Source of the DNA: JAQIBY01 sp046546095 | Lineage (GTDB): Bacteria; Bacteroidota; Bacteroidia; Bacteroidales; ML635J-15 | NCBI GenBank assembly: GCA_046546095.1 | Contig: JBKGYK010000042.1 | Span: forward strand, 1-28,054 | DNA length: 28,054 bases | Direction: 5' to 3' | The notes under the pieces: model-generated | Seen by the model: the letters and a program-made list of their open reading frames with translations, nothing else | What the model was told of the DNA's origin: nothing | The model's database searches: none | Shown here: positions 25,637-28,054 of the stretch, piece by piece | Position numbering within the stretch: the first letter of the stretch is position 1 | Layout: each line of letters opens with the position of its first letter | Program-made: the position numbers and the translations under genes

Positions 25637-27106
25637 ATGGGCATAATAGCACGACAAAGCATAAAGGGATCGGTATATTCATACCTTGGTGCAGCCATTG
25701 GGTTTATCAACGTTGGCTTTTTAATGCCATTGCTTCTTGATACCAACCAGATCGGTTTAATAAATGTGTTGGTTGCTATGGCTGTTATGATGTCTCAAGT
25801 GGGGAGTCTTGGATTTGTCAAGGCAACATTGCGGTTTTTTCCCTATTTTAAAACAAAAGACAAAAAACACAACGGCTTTTTAAAATTGCTTTTGTTGGTT
25901 GGATTTGTGGGATTTGCCTTGTGTCTGGCCATTTTCTTTTCCATGCAGGACAGATTGATATCAAACAATATCGATAAATCTCCTTTGCTGGCAGAAAACA
26001 TTTATTACCTAATCCCTCTCATGCTGGCCGCCCTTTTTCATCTATTGTTTGACGGATTTTACAGGACAATTTACCGCGCGAGTACGGCTGCTTTTTTTAA
26101 GGATTTGTTGTTGAGAGTTTTCAACCTTTTCAACCTTGGTTTGTATTATTTCAAACTCATTGATTTTCAAACTTTTTTAAATTTGTATGTGCTGTCTTTT
26201 GCATCACCTATGATTTTAATGTTTTTTCACTTGCTTTATATTGGTGAATTCAGATTATCGGGATCTGTCAATCAAGTCAAATCAGGTTTTTATAAAAAAA
26301 TGGCAGACGTTGCATTTTTTGGACTGATCTCTGGATTTTCAAGCATAGCCATGCTAAATATTGATAAATACATGGTAAATCATTTTCTTGATCTGGATGC
26401 AGCCGGAATATACTCCATCGCCTTCTTTTTTGGCTCAATGATACTGATTCCCGGTAAGGCCATGCGTAGAATTTCCACTCCCATATTGTCAGATGCTTTT
26501 AAACAAAAGGATAACAATAGAGTCCGGGATATCTATTACAAAACCTCTGTTTCCATGTTATTGATGGGGGTTATATTGTTTGTATTTTTGTGGGCAAACA
26601 TACATAATGTGTTTCGTATATTGCCAGAACAGTATGCTCAGGGGAAATGGGTTGTACTCTTTATTTCGCTTGCTTTTATTTTAAATCTGGCATCGGGAAT
26701 AAGCAATCAAATGATCTTATACTCGAAATTTTACAGGCTTCATTCGGCTGTAATGTTTACCATGATTGTTTTGATTGTTGTTTTAAATGCAATATTAATT
26801 CCTCTCCTTGGCATAACCGGGGCTGCAATAGCTACAGCATCTACTTATTTTGCAGCCTGGGTATTTCGATGGGTATTCATTTGGCGACAATTTGGTTTGC
26901 AACCTTTTGGTTATATTCATTTATCAATTTTGTTCATATCAATGGTGATACTATGTTTATCATGGCTTATACCTGAATTTAACCTTGCTCTTGATATCAT
27001 CCTGAGAAATGCTTTTATCATCCTTTGCTTTTTTCTATACTTAAAATACAGCAATATAGATCCCGAGTTTTCAAACTTAATCTCCAGGTTTACATTTAAA
27101 AAATAG
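25637..27106 (+). CDS. Wzx/MATE-type polysaccharide flippase
   Basis: The 489-residue integral membrane protein has about 12-14 hydrophobic helices and an opening (QSIKGSVYSYLGAAIGFINVGFL) typical of polysaccharide biosynthesis flippases of the MATE/MOP superfamily. It has the usual Q-G-N-rich spacing and a positively charged cytosolic loop (FKTKDKKHNGF). It would flip lipid-linked oligosaccharides across the inner membrane. The start at 25637, 4 bases after the M42 stop, is chosen because upstream in-frame Met codons lie inside the M42 gene and encode no family-like sequence. By eye it is AT-richer than the preceding genes. It may belong functionally to the sulfotransferase side of the window. 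Confidence 0.9.
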   Translation: MGIIARQSIKGSVYSYLGAAIGFINVGFLMPLLLDTNQIGLINVLVAMAVMMSQVGSLGFVKATLRFFPYFKTKDKKHNGFLKLLLLVGFVGFALCLAIFFSMQDRLISNNIDKSPLLAENIYYLIPLMLAALFHLLFDGFYRTIYRASTAAFFKDLLLRVFNLFNLGLYYFKLIDFQTFLNLYVLSFASPMILMFFHLLYIGEFRLSGSVNQVKSGFYKKMADVAFFGLISGFSSIAMLNIDKYMVNHFLDLDAAGIYSIAFFFGSMILIPGKAMRRISTPILSDAFKQKDNNRVRDIYYKTSVSMLLMGVILFVFLWANIHNVFRILPEQYAQGKWVVLFISLAFILNLASGISNQMILYSKFYRLHSAVMFTMIVLIVVLNAILIPLLGITGAAIATASTYFAAWVFRWVFIWRQFGLQPFGYIHLSILFISMVILCLSWLIPEFNLALDIILRNAFIILCFFLYLKYSNIDPEFSNLISRFTFKK

Positions 27107-27215
27107 GTTATCTACTTTTTGGTACACTACCCAAAAGACTCACGTAACTATGGCTATGCTTTTTTTTTGAAAAAAACACCTTAAACATATGCGTCGTATT
27201 TGACTTAACAGTAGA

Positions 27216-28054
27216 TTATTTCAGCCAATGTGTAAGATCCCGATCAATTAAAGATTGCAATAACACAATATCATCTTTAAAGGTTTGAACCAATTCATTT
27301 CTGAATGCTTTATTGAGTGGTTTTCGTTTTTCGTATGTTACCTGAGCTTTGTTCAGGGCACGAAACAAACTATATCCTTCAGGTATCCCAAGTTTGCGCT
27401 TCAACAACAGAACATAGGGAGTACTGATTCCGATAATACTGAACATTTTTGCCATCCACCGGAATCGAAATCTGCTATTCGAATTAATTACCGGAAAATT
27501 TTGACGATTATCTGTGGATATACCTAAAAACTTCAATGTATCTTCATACACAGATTTGTTATCTGCTTTGAAATCATCGAAAAGAATAACTTTTACCCGT
27601 TCTTTATCCACATAAGAATACAATCGCTGCATTTGTTTTCCCAGCATTGCAATTTCTTTGTATTGCACCAATTTTGGATCACGGTGGGTCGAGGGAAGAT
27701 GCTCTCCTTGCAATCGTTTTTCCTGTAAGCGCCATGCTGTTTCAAAATCTTCTATGTTTTCATTGACTTTTCGCGATATCTGTTTCGAATGGATAGCATA
27801 AGCCAAATCAACAGGATTCCTGAGCATAACAATAAACCTGGCATCGGGATTAAATTCCAGAATATTGGGAACAGCATCCTTTGAATATAAATACCAAACG
27901 GTGGCTTCCCCTGCTATCTTATTCTCCCTGGCTTTATAAAAACACTGATTTAAATACAATGTCTTGCTTTCAAATTTCCGTTGCTTTTTTGAAAAGTCTG
28001 TATTAAAATAATTTGGTTCTTTTGGATATGATAAATGTATATCAGGATGCTCCC
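27216..28054 (-). CDS. Sulfotransferase, N-terminus outside the window
   Basis: The minus-strand frame is open to the right window edge and carries on past it, so the 5' end is missing. The visible protein is about 279 residues, ending at 27216. It includes EHPDIHLSYPKEPNYF near the edge, the 3'-phosphate (PAPS) binding block RFIVMLRNPVDLAYAIHSKQ, and a C-terminal KPLNKAFRNEL region. These resemble the sulfotransferase family that modifies surface carbohydrates. The usual N-terminal PAPS 5'-loop lies beyond the edge. It converges with the flippase gene, which suggests a surface-polysaccharide cluster to the right. Confidence 0.8.
   Translation of the reverse strand, partial: EHPDIHLSYPKEPNYFNTDFSKKQRKFESKTLYLNQCFYKARENKIAGEATVWYLYSKDAVPNILEFNPDARFIVMLRNPVDLAYAIHSKQISRKVNENIEDFETAWRLQEKRLQGEHLPSTHRDPKLVQYKEIAMLGKQMQRLYSYVDKERVKVILFDDFKADNKSVYEDTLKFLGISTDNRQNFPVINSNSRFRFRWMAKMFSIIGISTPYVLLLKRKLGIPEGYSLFRALNKAQVTYEKRKPLNKAFRNELVQTFKDDIVLLQSLIDRDLTHWLK

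Noticed and set aside
27107..27215. Run of T followed by run of A at about 27160-27177 as a terminator
   Set aside because: The T8-G-A7 pairing is AT-only with almost no loop, too weak to call as an intrinsic terminator.
1..28054. tRNA, rRNA, CRISPR array or riboswitch
   Set aside because: No cloverleaf, repeat-spacer array or known riboswitch core was seen in the short non-coding gaps.

Overview
The window is chromosomal DNA of a Bacteroidota bacterium, most likely from the Bacteroidales/Marinilabiliales side of the phylum. Phylum-level markers are a C10 (streptopain-type) protease with a C-terminal type IX secretion sorting domain, a Reg_prop/Y_Y_Y sensor protein, a DUF5723 outer-membrane barrel protein, an IPExxxVDY-family protein next to rnc, TAnnTTTG-type promoter boxes, and many lipoproteins with acidic residues after the lipobox cysteine. 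The placement within the phylum is an inference from gene content.

Layout. 1-2.2 kb: an Ig-like surface lipoprotein, then a decayed insertion sequence that keeps perfect 15-bp terminal inverted repeats around a broken, internally deleted transposase. 2.2-7.6 kb, minus strand: an orphan CheY-like receiver, an e(P4)-family acid phosphatase lipoprotein, a secreted C10 protease with two CUB-like modules and its own strong terminator, and L-aspartate oxidase (nadB). 7.7-12.6 kb: a small DUF2007-type protein, a 1230-residue sensor that joins a periplasmic propeller, a class III adenylate cyclase and an HD-domain phosphohydrolase in one chain, and a divergent two-domain universal stress protein. 12.6-21.2 kb, plus strand: a compact probable operon of five genes: a membrane-anchored 921-residue protein of unknown function, a large lipoprotein, a DUF5723 barrel, an O-antigen ligase-like protein fused in frame to a guanine/cytidine deaminase-like enzyme, and an AAG-type DNA-3-methyladenine glycosylase. 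21.1-27.1 kb: purN on the minus strand (its end overlaps the glycosylase gene), then a plus-strand housekeeping series acpP-fabF-rnc-IPExxxVDY-M42 peptidase-flippase. 27.2 kb to the end: a sulfotransferase on the minus strand that runs off the window, which with the flippase suggests the edge of a surface polysaccharide locus.

The most unusual items are (1) the sensor that may both make and degrade a cyclic nucleotide, in one polypeptide beside a universal stress protein gene; (2) the O-antigen ligase-deaminase fusion; and (3) the uncharacterised envelope trio (membrane propeller protein, lipoprotein, barrel) that shares an apparent operon with it. I saw no tRNA, rRNA, CRISPR array or intact mobile element. 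No gene-free stretch exceeds about 300 bases apart from the insertion-sequence remnant.
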